Assembly (NCBI RefSeq): GCF_033978785.1 | Contig: NC_084751.1 | Location: forward strand, 51,066,983 to 51,130,982 | DNA length: 64,000 nt | Source: Entelurus aequoreus | Lineage: Eukaryota; Chordata; Actinopteri; Syngnathiformes; Syngnathidae | Reading direction: 5' to 3' | Shown here: positions 49,701 to 62,445 of the stretch, piece by piece | Position numbering within the stretch: the stretch's first letter is position 1 | Layout: each line of letters begins with the position of its first letter | The notes under the pieces: generated by a model | Databases searched by the model: none | Seen by the model: the letters and a program-made list of their open reading frames with translations, nothing else | Told to the model about the DNA's origin: nothing | Made by a program: the position numbers and the translations under genes

Positions 49701-51546
49701 GCGGGGTGAGATAAAAACAAATATTTAAATATCTGCTTGTCACCTTTATTTATGATTTTAAATCAAGTTATACATACAAAAAACATCTAATAATAAATTG
49801 CATATGCATTTCGATTAATCATGATTAATCACCAGGGTTACACATTTTAAGAAAAAAAAGCCTTGTTATGCAAAACACAAATATCCACTACAAACAAGAC
49901 TGGTAACCCCCCCTGCAAAAAAAAAAAAGAAACAAAAAAAAGTATATATTTATTATATATAATTATATTATTATATACGGTATTGCAAAACTATTGTTGT
50001 GAGATTAAAAAACAAATAGTTAAATATCTGCTTGTCACCTTTATTTATGATTTTAAAGCAAGTTATACATAAAAAAAATGTAATAATCAATTGCATATGC
50101 ATTTCGATTAATCATGATTAATCACCAAAGTTACACATTTTTAAAAAAAAAGCCTAGTTATGCAAAACACAAATATCCACTACAGACAAAACTGGAAACC
50201 CCCCCAACAAAAAACAAACAAAACCCCCCCAACAAAAAACAAACAAAACAAAAAAAGCAGATATTTATTATACTGTATACAATTATATTATTATATACGG
50301 TATTGCAAAACTATTGTTGTGAGTTTAAAACAAATAGTTAAATATCTGCTTGTCACCTTTATTTATGATTTTAAAGCAAGATATACATTTAAAAAAATCT
50401 AATAATCAAATGCATATGCATTTTAAATAATCATGATTAATCACCAGAGTTACACATTTAAAAAAAAAAACCTTGTAATGCAAAACCAAAATATCCACTA
50501 CAGACAAAACTTGTAACCCCCCTGCAAAAAAAAAAGCGACAAAAAAAGTAGATATTTATTATATATAATTATATTATTATATACTGTATTGTAAAACTAA
50601 TTTTGTGAGATAAAAACAAATAGTTAAATATCTGATTGTCACCTTTATTTATGATTTTAAAGCAAGTTATACATTTAAAAAAATCTAATAATCAAATGCA
50701 TATGCATTTTAAATAATCATGATTAATCACCAGAATTACACATTTTAAGAAAAAAATCCTAGTTATGCAAAACACAAATATCCACTACAAACAAAACTGG
50801 TAACCCCCCTGCAAAAAAAAAAAAAGCAACAAAAAAAAAGCATATATTTATTTATGTATTGCAAAACTATTGTTGTGAGATAAAAACAAATAGTTAAATA
50901 TCTGCTAATATAATTATATATAATAATAATCAAATGCATATGCATTTCGATTAGTCATGATTAATCACCAGAGTTACACATTTTAAGAAAAAAGTCTTGT
51001 TCTGCAAAACAAAAATAAGCCGAGATGTATTATATATAATTATATTAGTATATACTGTATTGCAAAACTGTTTTTGTGAGATAAAAACCCATCCATCCAT
51101 CCATTTTCTACCGCTTGTCCCTTTCAGGGTCGCGGGGTGCGATAAAAACAAATAGTTAAATATCTGCTTGTCACCTTTATTTATGATTTTAAAGCAAGTT
51201 ATACATACAAAAAAAATCTAATAATAAATAATAATTATATTTATTATATATAATTATATTATTATATACTGTATTGCAAAACTATTGTTGTGAGATAAAA
51301 ACAAATAGATAAATATATGCTAATATAATTATATATAATAATAATCAAATGCATATGCATTTCGATTAGTCATGATTAATCACCTGAATTACACATTTTA
51401 AGAAAAAAGTATTGTTATGCAAAACAAAAATAAGCCGAGATGTATTATATATAATTACATTATTATATACTGTATTGCAAAACTGTTTTTGTGAGATAAA
51501 AACCCATCCATCCATCCATTTTCTACCGCTTCTCCCTTTCAGGGTC
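46791..51546 (+). repeat. AT-rich satellite, ~290-bp monomer with higher-order structure
   Basis: About 16 monomers marked by ATCATGATTAATCACCAGAG (near 47,267; 47,557; 47,853; 48,145; 48,463; 48,753; 48,985; 49,286; 49,525; 49,823; 50,115; 50,425; 50,722; 50,957; 51,370). Each has AAATGCATATGCATTT and GATTAATCATGATTAATC palindromes, a CCCCCC(T)GCAAAAAA block and AACAAATAGTTAAATATCTG. Short monomers (about 235 bp) alternate with long ones in the second half. Open frames of 60-112 codons are repeat by-products. Confidence 0.95.
49123..49173. mobile_element. CCATCCATCC-type SINE/LINE tail scrap inside satellite monomer (1 of 4)
   Basis: CCCATCCATCCATCCATTTT ... CCGCTTGTCCCTTTCAGGGT, then CGCGGGGTG, is a very common fish retroelement tail. 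Further copies at 49,657-49,708, 51,088-51,140 and 51,503-51,546, all at the same place in the monomer, so one insertion was copied with the array. The last abuts the LTR-like region. Confidence 0.8.
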
Positions 51547-54500
51547 TGTCCGTGCAAAGGCACACAACTTGTAATCTTCCACTGCGAGTTGTCTCGCAGC
51601 AGCAGTTTGTTTCCAGACCCTGCCTGCTAAACAGCCAAGAACGGACATTGAGTACCTCAACGCAGACAAAACGGAGCCGGGGCGAAATCACGAGTGTCAG
51701 CACATTTCCATTCTGAATAATCACGTATTGTGTCTACTGGGGCTGCTTGCATTAGCCCTCCCTTCAGAAGCAGACTCAGTGATGTTAACTAGGGTACTCC
51801 TGAATAAATAGAGGAGCGCGGGGGCTGTACCTTAGAGCTGTAACTGAGTGTGCAGCCCAATACGTTTCTCCTCATGAGCAAAATTGATAGATATTGATAT
51901 TTAATAGATAGTTCGGTGTTTGAACCTAACAAACACCGTTTGGGCCTTGAGTTTGACACCTTATAGTTTTCATGCCAGACGCTCTTCCCGACAGGCTCGG
52001 GACTCGCACTCGACTTCTCCAAAGGCTGGGAATCAAACCGGGCTGTAACTGAGTGTGCAGCCCAATACGTTTCTCCTCATGAGCAAAATTGAACTCTATC
52101 TCTGCCTGATTCCTTGCTTCTTGTCTCGTTTAATAGATAGTTCAGTGTTTGAACCTGACAGATAAAATTATGTCGCGGGCCTTGAGTTTGAGACCTTATA
52201 GTTTTCACGCCAGACACTCTTCCTGACAGGCTCGCACTCGACTTCTCCAAAGGCTGGGACTCAAACGGGCTCCCGGTCTGCACGGCGGGCGTGTACCACT
52301 ACGCCACTAATTCAACTTTCAATTATTTGGAGCCGTGTGACTAATTCCTATTCATGCGTCTACGTGTCGTACGCCTGTAACTCCTAACTTCTACAGCGGG
52401 ATTAAAAAAGTAGGTTACACGCGGTTTTGCTTCACAGGTGTACGTACAGAATATTGAATATTATAATTACGCCTCTTCAGATGAATTCAATACTTTACTT
52501 CCTGTCCAGCCTCAGTGATGTTAACTAGGGAACTCCCGAATAAATAGAGGAGCGCGGGGGCTGTACCTTAGAGCGTAGGGTGAAACTGTAACTGAGTGTG
52601 CAGCCCAATACGTTTCTCCTCATGAGCAAAATTGAACTCCGTCTCTGCCTGATTCCTTGCTTCTTGTCTCGTGTAATAGATAGTTCAGTTTTTGAACCTG
52701 ACAGATAAAATTATGTCGTGGGCCTTGAGTTTGAGACCTTATAGTTTTCACGCCAGACACTCTTCCTGACAGTCTCGCACTCGACTTCTCCAAAGGCTGG
52801 GACTCAAACGGGCTCCCGGTCTGCACGGCGGGCGTGTAACACTACGCCACTAATTCAACTTTCAATTATTTGGAGCCGTGTGACTAATTCCTATTCATGC
52901 GTCTACGTGTCGTACGCCTGTAACTCCCAACTTCTACAGCGGGATTAAAAAAGTAGGTTACACGCGGTTTCCCCGAGTTATATTTTGCATCACAGGTGTA
53001 CGTACAGAATATTGAATATTAGAATTACGCCTCTTCAGATGAATTCAAAACTTTACTTCCTGTCCAGCCTCAGTGATGTTAACTAGGGAACTCCCGAATA
53101 AATAGAGGAGCGCAGGGGCTGTAGCTTAGAGCATAGGGTGAAACTGTAACTGAGTGTGCAGCCCTATACGTTTCTCCTCATGAGCAAAATTGAACTCTGT
53201 CTCTGCCTGATTCCTTGCTTCTTGTCTCGTTTAATAAATAATTTGGTGTTTGAACCTAACAAACACTGTTTGGGCCTTGAGTTTGACACCTTATAGTTTT
53301 CACGCCTGACGCTCTTTTCTGACAGGCTCGGGACTCGCACTCGACTTCTCCAAAGGCTGGGACTCAAACGAGCTCCCGGTCTGCACGGCGGGCGTGTACC
53401 ACTACGCCACTAATTCAACATATTCAACTTTCAATTATTTGGAGGCGTGTGACTAATTCCTATTCATGCGTCTACGTGTCGTACGCCTGTAACTCCCAAC
53501 TTCTACAGTGGGATTAAAAAAGTAGGTTACACGCGGTTTCCCCGAGTTATATTTTGCATCACAGGTGTACGTACAGAATATTGAATATTATAATTACGCC
53601 TCTTCAGATGAATTCAAAACTGCACTTCCTGTCCAGCCTCAGTGATGTTAACTAGGGAACTCCCGAATAAATAGAGGAGCGCGGGGGCTGTACTTCAGAG
53701 CGTAGGGTGAAACTGTAACTGAGTGTGCAGCCCTATGCGTTTCTCCTCATGAGCAAAATTGAACTCCGTCTCTTGCCTGATTCCTTGCTTCTTGTCTTGT
53801 GTAATAGATAGTTCAGTTTTTGAACCTGACAGATAAAATTATGTCGTGGGCCTTGAGTTTGAGACCTTATAGTTTTCACGCCAGACACTCTTCCTGATAG
53901 TCTCGCACTCGACTTCTCCAAAGGCTGGGACTCAAACGGGCTCCAGGTCTGCACGGAGGGCGTGTACCACTACGCCACTAATTCAACATATTCAACTTTC
54001 AATTATTTGGAGCCGTGTGACTAATTCCTATTCATGCGTCTACGTGTCGTACGCCTGTAACTCCTAACTTCTACAGTCGGATTAAAAAAGTAGGTTACAC
54101 GCGGTTTTGCTTCATAGGTGTACGTACAGAATATTGAATATTATAATTACGCCTCTTCAGATGAATTCAAAACTTCACTTCCTGTCCAGCCTCAGTGATG
54201 TTAACTAGGGAACTCCCGAATAAATAGAGGAGCGCGGGGGCTGTACCTTAGAGCGTGTGTGTGCAGCCCTATACGTTTCTCCTCATGAGCAAAATTGAAC
54301 TCTGTCTCTTGCCTTATTCCTTGCTTCTTGTCTCGTTTAATAAATAGTTCGGTGTTTGAACCTAACAAACACCGTTTGGGCCTTGAGTTTGAAACCTTAT
54401 AGTTTTCACGCCAGACGCTCTTCCTGACAGGCTCGCACTCGACTTCTCCAAAGGCTGGGACTCAAACGGGCTCCCGGTCTGCACGGCGGGCGTGTACCAC

Positions 54501-54715
54501 TACGCCACTAATTCAACTTTCAATTATTTGGAGCCGTGTGACTAATTCCTATTCATGCGTACGCCTGTAACTCCCAACTTCTACAGCGGGATTAAAAAAG
54601 TAGGTTACACGCCGTTTCCCCGAGTTATATTTTGCATCACAGGTGTACGTACAGAATATTGAATATTATAATTACGCCTCTTCAGATGAATTCAAAACTT
54701 TACTTCCTGCCAAAA
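51547..54715 (+). repeat. Tandem LTR-like units, 540-567 bp, about five copies
   Basis: Leading segment 51,547-51,935 starts TGTCCGTGCAAAGGCACACA and ends TTTGAACCTAACA, with GAATAAATAGAGGAGCGCGG (AATAAA) inside: a plausible complete LTR. Then units with CTCATGAGCAAAATTGA at 52,077, 52,619, 53,177, 53,744 and 54,284 follow head to tail. Each carries AGTGATGTTAACTAGGGAAC, the AATAAA box, the U5-like block, a tRNA-like segment and CGTACGCCTGTAACTCC. No gag/pol. Confidence 0.8.
52252..52310 (-). ncRNA. tRNA-like segment in LTR-like unit (1 of 5)
   Basis: On the minus strand: TGGCGTAGTGG fits the pol III A box and, about 29 bp further, GTTTGAGTCCC resembles a decayed B box (GGTTCGANTCC). A CCCG/CGGG stem lies between. 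Repeats at about 52,795-52,851, 53,355-53,411, 53,924-53,980, 54,455-54,511. More likely a tRNA-derived SINE head or fossil than a working tRNA; acceptor ends do not pair convincingly. Confidence 0.45.
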
Positions 54716-55440
54716 AGAATCATAATGAATTCTTGCATGAGGGTTTTACCGCCAGCACCTCGGCGTAGCTCAGCCTCGACTTTACACCGGCTTGGATGTC
54801 TCCCCCCCCCGCCCCCCCCCCCAGCCCTCATATATTTCCACTTGGTTCAGATCATTTTCACAGGGCTCCATTTCAAGTTGGCGCGCACAAAAAAGGGTGG
54901 AGGGGGAAAGAATCCCTTTGCTGGAAATACTTAAGATTTATATTTAAATTTGCATGGAATCTTTGAGAACATTGAGGAGCAATTTCACATTTGCACTGAC
55001 ATCTAATTTCTCAAGTCGTGTCTGAAAGCACAAATTGCCAGGGATTCCCTCTGTGCCCAATTATCCCGCATCAATTTCCTTGACCTGGTGGAATGTTGGT
55101 GAATTAATCATAGCACTTTTTTTTTTTGGACTCTCATAAAACACACACGCCGGCGTTTGATAAACTAATCATATTTGGTTGGTTATGCCGGCAAAAAAAA
55201 AAAAAAAAAAAAAATCGTATTTTGCCTCAGAAGCGTAACAACGGGGCCTAATTGGGGTTGGAGAGCTGGTAAAAATGACAGAAAACATGACAAAATATTT
55301 TGACTGCAAAGGTCAATAGACTGGTTTGGTCAGATGGTTAATGTATGAATTATTGTTATTAGTATTATCTATTTTTTTGTTGTTGTTATTATTTTAATGT
55401 ATTTTAATTTTGGATTTGTTCTAGTTCATGTAAGCTTCTC
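54716..55440. other. Single-copy stretch, possible conserved non-coding DNA
   Basis: Balanced composition around 54,940-55,180 (CACAAATTGCCAGGGATTCC, GCCCAATTATCCCGCATCAA), plus C-rich (54,801-54,822) and A-rich (55,192-55,214) runs. No gene. Confidence 0.45.
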
Positions 55441-58400
55441 TCAATGGATGTGTGTGTTGTTTGGTTTTATTTTTGCTTTGTCTTGTGTTTTGTTTTTCCT
55501 CTGTTTGTTAAATGCTTTGGCTAGTGTTAATTTTGGAAAATAATTTAAATTTTTTTTTTTAAAAAGACAGAAAACAAACATAAAAAATATAAAAATATAA
55601 ATTAAAAAAATAAAAATAAAAAGACAGAAAATAAACATACACAATGTTTTTTGTCCTATAGTTACATATTCATGCACATTTCAAAATGATTGTGATTAAA
55701 GGGAAATTAGTAATAATATGTTATACATTGGTTTGGTTTTATTTGCTTTGTCTTGTGTGTTTTGTTTTCCCTCTGTTTGTTAAATGTTTTGGCAAGTGTT
55801 AATTTTGGAAAATAATTTAAAAAAAGACAGAAAACAAACATAAAAAATATAAAAATATAAATTAAAAGAATAAAAATAAAAAGACAGAAAATAAACATAC
55901 ACAATTTTTTTTGTCCCCTATAGTTACATATACATGCACATTTCAAAATGATTGTGATTAAAGGGAAATTAGTAATAATATTTTATACATTGGTTTGGTT
56001 TTATTCGCTTTGTCTTGTGTGTTTTGTTTTTCCTCTGTTTGTTAAATGTTTTGGCTGGTGTTATTTTTGGAAAATATTTAATACAAATATAAATAAAAAA
56101 TACAAATAAATAAATAAAAAAAGACAGAAAACAAACTTACAAAATGTTTTTTTTTTTCTATAGTTGCATATTCATTTGTTAAATGTTTTGGCTAGTGTTA
56201 TTTTTGGAAAATGATTACTAAAAATATAAATAAATAAAAAAATAAAATAAAAAAAGACATAAAATAAACACACACAACGTTTTTTTGTCCTATAGTTACA
56301 TATTCATGCACATTTCAAAATGATTGTGATTAAAGGGAAATTAGTAATAATATTTTATACATTGGTTTGGTTTTATTCGCTTTGTCTTGTGTGTTTTGTT
56401 TTTCCTCTGTTTGTTAAATGTTTTGGCTGGTGTTATTTTTGGAAAATAATGAATACAAATATAAATTAAAAATTAAAAAAGACAGAAAACAAATATACAA
56501 AATGTTTTTTCCCCCTATGGTTACATATTCATTTGTTAAATGTTTTGGCTAGTGTAATTTTTGGAAAATGATTACTAAAAATATAAATGAACAAAAAAAT
56601 AAAATAAAAAAAGACATAAAATAAACAGACACAACGTTTTTTTTCCTATAGTTACATATTCATGCACATTTCAAAATGATTGTGACTAAAGGGAATTAGT
56701 AATAATATTTTATACATTGGTGTGGTTTTATTCGCTTTGTCTTGTGTGTTTTGTTTTTCCTCTGTTTATTAAATTTTTTGGCTGGTGTTATTTTTGGAAA
56801 ATAATTACTAAAAATATAAATAAAATAAAAAAAAATAAAAAATAAAAAGACAGAAAACAAACATAAACAATGTTTTTTTCCCCCTATAGTTACATATTCA
56901 TGCACATATCAAAATGATTGTGATTAAAGGGAATTAGTAATAATATTTTATACATTGGTTTGGTTTTATTTGCTTTGTCTTGTGTGTTTTGATTTCCCTC
57001 TGTTTGTTAAATGCTTTGGCTGGTGTTATTTTTGGAAAATAATTAATAAAAATATAAATAAATAATAAATAAATAAAAAAAGACAGAAAACAAATATACA
57101 CAATGTTTTTTGTCCTATAGTTACATATTCATGCACATTTCAAAATGATTGTGATTAAAGGGAATTAGTAATACTATTTTATACATTAAAAAATAACTAT
57201 TTACATCATTTGATTCACAATTTTTTTTAAACTATGAAGAGTAGGTACATAAATACAATACATGTCAAATAGAATGTTGATTTTAATTAAATTATCACAA
57301 TGTTTTTTCCCCTATAGTTACATATTCATGCACATTTCAAAATGATTGTGATTAAAGGGAATTAGTAATAATATTTTATACATTGGTTTGGTTTTATTTG
57401 TTTCGCCTTGTGTGTTTTGTTTTTCCTCTGTTTGTTAAATGTTTTGGCTGGTGTTATTTTTGGAAAATATTTAATACAAATATAAATAAAAAATACAAAT
57501 AAATAAATAAAAAAAAGACAGAAAACAAACTTACAAAATGTTTTTTTTTCTATAGTTGCATATTCATTTGTTAAATGTTTTGGCTAGTGTAATTTTTGGA
57601 AAATGATTACTAAAAATATAAATAAATAAAAAAAGACAAAATAAACATACACAATGTTTTTTCCCCTATAGTTACATATTCATGCACATTTCAAAATGAT
57701 TGTGATTAAAGGGAATTAGTAATAATATTTTATACATTGGTGTGGTTTTATTTGCTGTGTCTCGTGTGTTTTGTTTTTCCTCTGTTTATTAAATTTTTTG
57801 GCTGGTGTTATTTTTGGAAAATAATTAATACAAATATAAATAAAATAAAAAAAATAAAAAATAAAAAGACAGAAAACAAACATAAACAATGTTTTTTTTT
57901 CCCTATAGTTACATATTCATGCACATTTCAAAATGATTGTGATTAAAGGGAAATTAGTAATAATATTTTTTACATTGGTTTGGTTTTATTTGCTTTGTCT
58001 TGTGTGTTTTCTTTTTCCTCTGTTTGTTAAATGTTTTGGCTGGTGTTATTTTTTAGAAAATAATTAATAAAAATATAAATAAATAATAAATAAAAAAAGA
58101 CAGAAAACAAACATACACAATGTTTTTTGTCGTATAGTTACATATTCATGTACATTTCAAAATGGTTGTGATTAAAGGGAATTAGTAATACTATTTTATA
58201 CATTAAAAAATAACTATTTACATCATTTGATTCACAATTTTTTTTAAACTATGAAGAGTAGGTACATAAATACAATACATCTCAAATAGAATGTTGATTT
58301 TAATTAAATGATCACAATGTTTTTGTCCTATAGTTACATATTCATGCACATTTCAAAATGATTGTGATTAAAGGGAATTAGTAATAATATTTTATACATT

Positions 58401-59330
58401 GGTTTGGTTTTATTTGCTTTGTTTTGTTTTTCCTCTGTTTGTCAAATGTTTTGGCTGGTGTTATTTTTGGAAAATAATTAATACAAATATAAATCAATAA
58501 AAAAATGAAATAAAAAAAGACAGAAAACAAACATAAACAATGTTTTTTTGTCCTATAATTACATATTCATGCACATTTCAAAATGATTGTGATTAAAGGG
58601 AATTAGTAATAATATTTTATACATTGGTTTGGTTTTATTTGCTTTGTCTTGTGTTTTTTCTTTCCTCTGTTTGTTAAGTGCTTTGGCTGGTGTTGTTTTT
58701 GGAAAATAATTAATAAAAATATAAATAAATAAAACAACTAAATAAAAAAAGAAAGAAAACAAACATGCACAATGTTTTTTCCCCTATAGTTACATATTCA
58801 TGCACATTTCAAAATGATTGTGATTAAAGGGAAATTAGTAATAATATTTTATACATTGGTTTGGTTTTATTTGTTTTGTCTTGTGTGTTTTGTTTTTCCT
58901 CTGTTTAGAACATTTTTTGGCTGGTGTTATTTTTGGAAAATAATACAAATATAAAGAAAAGAAAAGAAAAGAAAAAGACAGAAAACAAACATAAACAATG
59001 TTTTTTTTCCTATAGTTACATATTCATGCACATTTCAAAATGATTGTGATTAAAGGTAAATTAGTAATAATATTTTATACATTGGTTTGGTTTTATTTAC
59101 TTTGTCTTGTGTGTTTTGTTTTTCCTCGGTTTGTTAAATGCTTTGGCTGGTGTTATTTTTGGAAAGTAATTATTAAAAATATAAATAAAAAATAAAAAAA
59201 GACAGAAAACAAACTTACATCATGTTTTTTGTCCTATAGTTACATATGCATGCACATTTCAAAATGATTGTGATTAAAGGGAATTAGTAATAATATTTTA
59301 TACATTAAAAAATAAATAATTCCATCATTT
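55441..59330 (+). repeat. AT-rich satellite, ~230-260 bp monomer, higher-order repeat
   Basis: About 15 monomers with CACATTTCAAAATGATTGTG, GTTTGGTTTTATTTGCTTTG, TTTTGGCTGGTGTTATTTTT and AAAAAGACAGAAAACAAACA. Some lack the central block; a variant block (ACTATGAAGAGTAGGTACAT) recurs at about 57,233 and 58,249, 1,016 bp apart, giving a kilobase-scale higher-order unit. Frames of 60-79 codons are by-products. Confidence 0.95.
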
Positions 59331-59700
59331 GAGTCACAATTTAAAAAAATATGAAGAGTAGATAGATAAATACAATACATCTCAAATAGAATGTTGATTT
59401 TAATGAAAATGATCATCAAGCATTATGAGCAACATCTGACTTCTAGGGATGACTTTTTTGCAGAAGGGACTCTGATATTGACAAAATAAACAATAATGAA
59501 ATACAAACTATGTCTGTCTGTAAATAAATAAATAAAAATTGTCATCAAGGGAATTAGTAATATTTTATAAATTAAAAAATAAATATTTTCATCATTTGAT
59601 TCACAATTTAAAAAAAAATATGAAGAGTAGATAGATAAATACAATACATCTCAAATAGAATGTTGATTCTAATGAAATGATCATGAAGCATTAAGACAGA
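59331..59700 (+). repeat. Diverged variant-block copies at satellite edge
   Basis: Two further copies of the ATGAAGAGTAGATAGATAAA variant block (59,350 and 59,620), separated by about 270 bp, end the array. Confidence 0.8.
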
Positions 59701-60005
59701 GCAACATCTGACTTACCTGATCGTCTTCACTTGTTGAGCCCACCTTCAAGTCCGTGCTTCTTAAAGCAACATTGCCATCTGCTGGACACAAACAATACTA
59801 CAACAAGCATTGAGAATTGCCATTGGACTAAGTGACGCAATGACATTTTAATAAATGATAAATAATGACGACATGGTTCAAAAAGACTGAAAAATTTAGT
59901 CCTTAAAATATTTTTAATGCAAAACAAGTAACAGCTTTTTTTTTAATAAACTATATTGCGATGTTGTGGGATTTTGAATTACATTCCATGTACATTTTAT
60001 GTGAG
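59701..60005. other. Short non-repetitive segment
   Basis: Contains TTGCCATCTGCTGGACACAA, a common vertebrate repeat-type word; otherwise nothing recognisable. Confidence 0.4.
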
Positions 60006-60079
60006 ATTATTGTGTGAATGTTCCAAAGCATTCACTCATGCTTTTATACACCAACATGCATCTATTTATACAACTTATT

Positions 60080-60122
<43 letters not shown>

Positions 60123-62445
60123 TCCACTTTTTGGCACGTTCTACCTTCCACATTTTTCACCCGATTCAAACCGTTCCAACTTCAAACTGTTCATCTTATT
60201 CGGGAATTGCGGGCTTTCCCTTGACAAATTCCAAAAATTCCCATTTTTTCCCAGAATTCCAGGTTTTCCGGGACATGTTTCCCATTCAAAATGAATTGGC
60301 CATTTTTCAAACTTCCACCATTTCCACCTATTCAAACCATTCCACCTTCAACACATTCCACCGTCCTGGAAATTCAAACTTCCCTTTTTCCAAGTTCAAA
60401 AAAATTCCAGGATTTTCCAGAATTCTTGCTTTTCCAAAGCCCTTTTTTCTGGCGACTACTCCTTCCACATTTTTCTACACATTTCAACCGCTCCACCGTC
60501 AAAACATTCCTCTTAATCAGGACAAAAAACGAAGTTGTTGTTTTTTTTACTGGAAAAATTCCCGGTTTTCCTGAAATTCCAGGAATTCAATTCAACATGC
60601 TACAACTTCAACATTTCTCGACCAATTTGGAAAATTTCAACACCAACCATTTCAACTCATTCCGACCATTCAAGTTTTACACCATTTTCAAAAACATTTC
60701 CGCTTTTCCCGAAATTCCCAAATTTTGGGGAAATTCCCATTGAAATTAGTTGGCCATTTTTCAAACTTCCACCATTTCCACATGTTTCAACCTATTCAAA
60801 CCATTCCACCTTCAACACATTCCACCGTCCTGGAACGTCAAACTTCCCTTTTTCCAAGTTCAAAAAAATTCCAGGATTTTCCAGAATTCCTGCTTTTCCA
60901 AAGCCCTTTTTTCTGGCGACTACTCCTTCCACATTTTTCTACACATTTCAACCGCTCCACCGTCAAAACATTCCTCTTAATCAGGACAAAAAACAAAGTT
61001 GTTTTTTTTTTACTGGAAAAATTCCCTGTTTTCCTGAAATTCCAGGAATTCAATTCAACATGTTACAACTTCAACATTTCTCGACCAAATTGGAAAATTT
61101 CAACACCAACTATTTCAACTCATTCCGACCATTCAAGTTTTCCACCATTTTCAAAAACATTCCCGCTTTTTCTGAAATTCCCAAATTTTTGGGAAATTCC
61201 CATTGAAATTAACTGGCCATTTTTCAAACTTCCACCATTTCCACGTTTCAACCTATTCAAACCATTCCACCTTCAACACATTGCACCGTCCTGGAAATTC
61301 AAACTTCCCTTTTTCCAAGTTCAAAAAAATTCCAGGATTTTCCAGAATTCCTGCTTTTCCAAAGCCCTTTTTTCTGACGACTACTCCTTCCACATTTTTC
61401 TACGCATTTCAACCGTTTCACCGTCAAAACATTCCTCTTAAACAGGACAAAAAACAAAGTTGTTTTTTTTAACTGGAAAAATTCCCGGGTTTCCCGAAAT
61501 TCCATGAATTCCGTAATACAATTACTCAATTCAACATGTTACGTCAACATTTCTTGACCAATTTGGAAAATCTCAACACCAACCATTTCAACTCATTCCG
61601 ACCATTCAAGTTTTTCATAATTTTCCCAAAAATTCCAGCTTTTACCGAAATTCCCAAATTTTGGGGAAATTCCCATTGAAATGAATTGGCCATTTTTCAA
61701 ACTTCCACCATTTCCACATGTTTCAACCTATTCAAACCATTCCACCTTCAACACATTCCATCATCCTGGAAATTCAAACTTCCCTTTTCCATGTTAAAAA
61801 AAATTCCAGGATTTTCCAGAATTCCTGCTTTTCCAAAGCCCTATTTCCCCCCCACCCCCCCCCCCCCCCTTTTTTTTTCTGGTGACTATTCCTTCCACAT
61901 TTTTCAACGCATTTCAACCGTTCCACCATCAAAACATTCCTCTTAATCAGGACAAAAAACAAAGTTGTTTTTTGAACTGGAACATTTCCCGGTTTTCCTG
62001 AAATTCCAGGAATTCCGTAATACAATTACTCAATTCAACATGTTACAACTTCAACATTTATGGACCAATTTGGAAAATTTCAACACCAACCATTTCAACT
62101 CATTCCAACCATTCAAGTTTTCAACTATTTTCAAAAATATTTCCGCTTTTCCCGAAATCCCCAAATTAGTTGGCCATTTTTCAAACTTCCACCATTTCCA
62201 CATGTTTCAACCTATTCAAACCATTCCACCTTCAACACATTCCACCATTCTGGAAATTCAAACTTTTTTTTTTCTTTCCAAGTTCAAAAAAATTCCAGGA
62301 TTGTCCAGAATTCCTGCTTTTCCAACGCCCTATTCCCACCCTTTTTTTCTGGCGACTACTCCTTCCACATTTTTCAATGCATTTCAACCGTTTCACCGTC
62401 AAAACATTCCTCTTAATCAGGACAAAAAAATCAAAGTTGTTTGAC
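60006..62445 (+). repeat. AATTCC-family tandem array, ~460-480-bp units, opposite orientation
   Basis: Begins with hairpin GTGAATG/CATTCAC (60,014-60,035) and (ATT)n (60,080-60,121). Units marked by GGCCATTTTTCAAACTTCCA near 60,298, 60,751, 61,216, 61,689 and 62,172. Shorter than the 660-910-bp units at 30.7-39.3 kb. Long frames (up to 238 codons, for example 60,725-61,441) reflect TTC/CCA repetition and encode no domain. A C/T-rich expansion sits at 61,845-61,878. Confidence 0.93.

Noticed and set aside
60018..61441. Long proline/phenylalanine-rich frames (up to 238 codons) in the AATTCC arrays
   Set aside because: They repeat with the unit, occur on both strands and several frames, and follow TTCCA/CCATT word repetition; no domain.
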